Shown one piece after another: positions 63,067-64,000 of a stretch of 64,000 nucleotides of DNA. Each line of letters opens with the position of its first letter. Position 1 is the first letter of the stretch. Both the position numbers and the translations under genes were made by a program. Where the stretch lies: positions 263,973 through 327,972 of the forward strand of contig CAWJCB010000035.1 in the NCBI GenBank assembly GCA_963841105.1, written 5' to 3'. The DNA is from VAZQ01 sp963841105. GTDB taxonomy: Bacteria; Pseudomonadota; Alphaproteobacteria; Rhizobiales; Xanthobacteraceae. Under the pieces are notes generated by a model, which searched no databases, was not told the origin of the DNA, and saw only the letters and a list, made by a program, of their open reading frames with translations.

Positions 63067-64000
63067 ATGAATCTCACGCGACGACAATATCTCGCGGCAG
63101 GCGCGGGGCTGGTTATCATCGGCGCAGGGGGAGCGCGTTCGGCCTTCGCGCTCGATACCGTGCGCCAGGGTTTTCAGACGAATATATGGGGTATGCCGAC
63201 CTACTATCTCCTCAAATCGGGCCTTCTCGAGAAGCACGGCATCAAGTTTGAGGAGTTCGCCGTGCCTTCCGGCAATCTCACCATGCAGCAGATGGTGGCG
63301 CGTCAGGTCGACATGGGAACTTACGCCGGGCAATCATTCATTATCGGACATGACAAAGGCGGCCTCGTTGCCATCGCCCAGATTGAGACGGTGGGCAGGA
63401 CCGCACAGGTTGTCACCCGCAAGGACCTCAATCTGCAGAAGGTTGCTCAGCTCAAGGGATTGAAAGTTGCCAATCAGACCGGCTCCTCCATCGGAAACAT
63501 CTTCATGGACATCATTGCTCCTGGCGCCGGCCTCAGGAAGGGTGATTTCCAGGAAGTGCGCATGGACGTCAACAACATGGTGGCCGCCATGGCCGCCAAG
63601 ACCGTGGATGCCATGGTCAATGTGGAGCCGTATAACGAAATCGCCGTCACCGAGGGCATCGGCACTTCCATCATGGATTTTTCCAGCGTCGACAGCATGC
63701 CGGTCTTCATGGCGGCAACTCCCGATTTCGCGGACAAGAGCGCTGATACGGTTGTCGCCTATCTCAAGGCCTGGAAGGAGGTTGCGCGCGAGTTCAAGGA
63801 GCAGCCGAGCAAGATCGCCGATGTGATTTATTCGTTCTACACCTCGAAAGGCTACACCATGTCGCGCGAGACGCTCGCCAAGGCACTCGCGCGCGTGGAG
63901 GTGGTCCCCGGATTTCCTTCCGATCTCGTGCCCAATCTTGCGCGTGACGCGGAAGTCTCTCTTGCGCGAGAAAAAGATTTCCGCCATCCCCGACTGGAAG
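63067..64000 (+). CDS. ABC transporter substrate-binding protein, NMT1/SsuA type, partial and frameshifted near the window end
   Basis: Receptor with a Tat-like signal (MNLTRRQYLAAGAGLVIIGA) and mature blocks TNIWGMPTYYLLKSGLLEKH, MQQMVARQVDMGTYAGQSF and ATPDFADKSADTVVAYLKAW. About 310 residues are visible and the gene leaves the window. Near 63957 the frame slips by one base: the current frame ends ARDAEVSLAREKDF, while the shifted frame gives LLREKKISAIPDWK, the expected continuation. A single extra base explains this. It likely completes the importer with the ATPase 45 bases upstream. Confidence 0.85.
   Translation, partial: MNLTRRQYLAAGAGLVIIGAGGARSAFALDTVRQGFQTNIWGMPTYYLLKSGLLEKHGIKFEEFAVPSGNLTMQQMVARQVDMGTYAGQSFIIGHDKGGLVAIAQIETVGRTAQVVTRKDLNLQKVAQLKGLKVANQTGSSIGNIFMDIIAPGAGLRKGDFQEVRMDVNNMVAAMAAKTVDAMVNVEPYNEIAVTEGIGTSIMDFSSVDSMPVFMAATPDFADKSADTVVAYLKAWKEVAREFKEQPSKIADVIYSFYTSKGYTMSRETLAKALARVEVVPGFPSDLVPNLARDAEVSLAREKDFRHPRLE

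Noticed and set aside
1..64000. tRNA or rRNA genes, prophage, insertion sequences
   Set aside because: Reading both strands I found no cloverleaf-like element, rRNA segment, integrase or transposase I could support; a tRNAscan-type search was not possible.

Overview
The window looks like chromosomal DNA of a GC-rich alphaproteobacterium of the order Hyphomicrobiales, closest in flavour to the Bradyrhizobium/Xanthobacteraceae group. This is inferred from gene families and layout, not from a marker gene: a SciP/DUF1153 cell-cycle regulator beside mnmA, a fused transaldolase/phosphoglucose isomerase, an HWE-type histidine kinase, a DUF3309 peptide, many SsuABC/TauABC-like importers, and several families of palindromic intergenic repeats. 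No rRNA, tRNA, CRISPR array, transposase or phage gene was recognised.

Layout. 1-5.6 kb: a leftward pentose-phosphate operon (tkt, tal-pgi, gnd) broken by about 13 or more frameshifts. 5.9-10.6 kb: leftward RND efflux pair (adaptor, then pump). 10.7-20.3 kb: mixed genes, including a secreted Cys-rich protein, a PEP-mutase/isocitrate-lyase-like enzyme next to a Cys-less Asp/Glu-racemase relative, a cupin, an HWE kinase, a membrane coiled-coil protein with three 86-residue repeats, an orphan Liv-type receptor and a metallophosphoesterase. 21.4-31.4 kb: a catabolic island in which an IclR regulator sits between a leftward arm (M20 hydrolase, ABC receptor/ATPase/permease, beta-hydroxyacid dehydrogenase) and a rightward arm (Gfo/Idh/MocA oxidoreductase, CobW GTPase, amidohydrolase). 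31.6-39.2 kb: a leftward beta-oxidation operon (fadE, fadI, fadJ, acetyl-CoA hydrolase/transferase), followed by a thioesterase and an enoyl-CoA hydratase. 41.1-45.5 kb: a run of small membrane, secreted and repeat proteins. 45.8-51.2 kb: desaturase plus Rieske ferredoxin, a cytosolic THI5-like protein and a divergent ABC importer. 51.2-54.0 kb: the pmtA-like, mnmA and sciP core block. 54.2-64 kb: an SDR, a Rieske oxygenase, a dehydrogenase, an AbrB-like permease, and a second importer locus with two permeases, a Bug-type receptor, an antisense HD-domain protein, an ATPase and a receptor cut by the window end.

The accessory regions suggest a soil oligotroph that imports small organic acids, amides or sulfonate-like compounds and degrades them oxidatively. 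The most promising uncharacterised unit is the IclR island at 21.4-31.4 kb. There a COG0523 GTPase lies directly upstream of a binuclear-metal amidohydrolase, and opposite them is an M20 hydrolase with altered metal-ligand positions.

Reading frames break by single-base indels in many genes while the protein similarity continues in the next frame. The density is far higher in the first 5.6 kb. I saw no convincing substitution-type nonsense codons, so base-calling or assembly error is at least as likely as gene decay.
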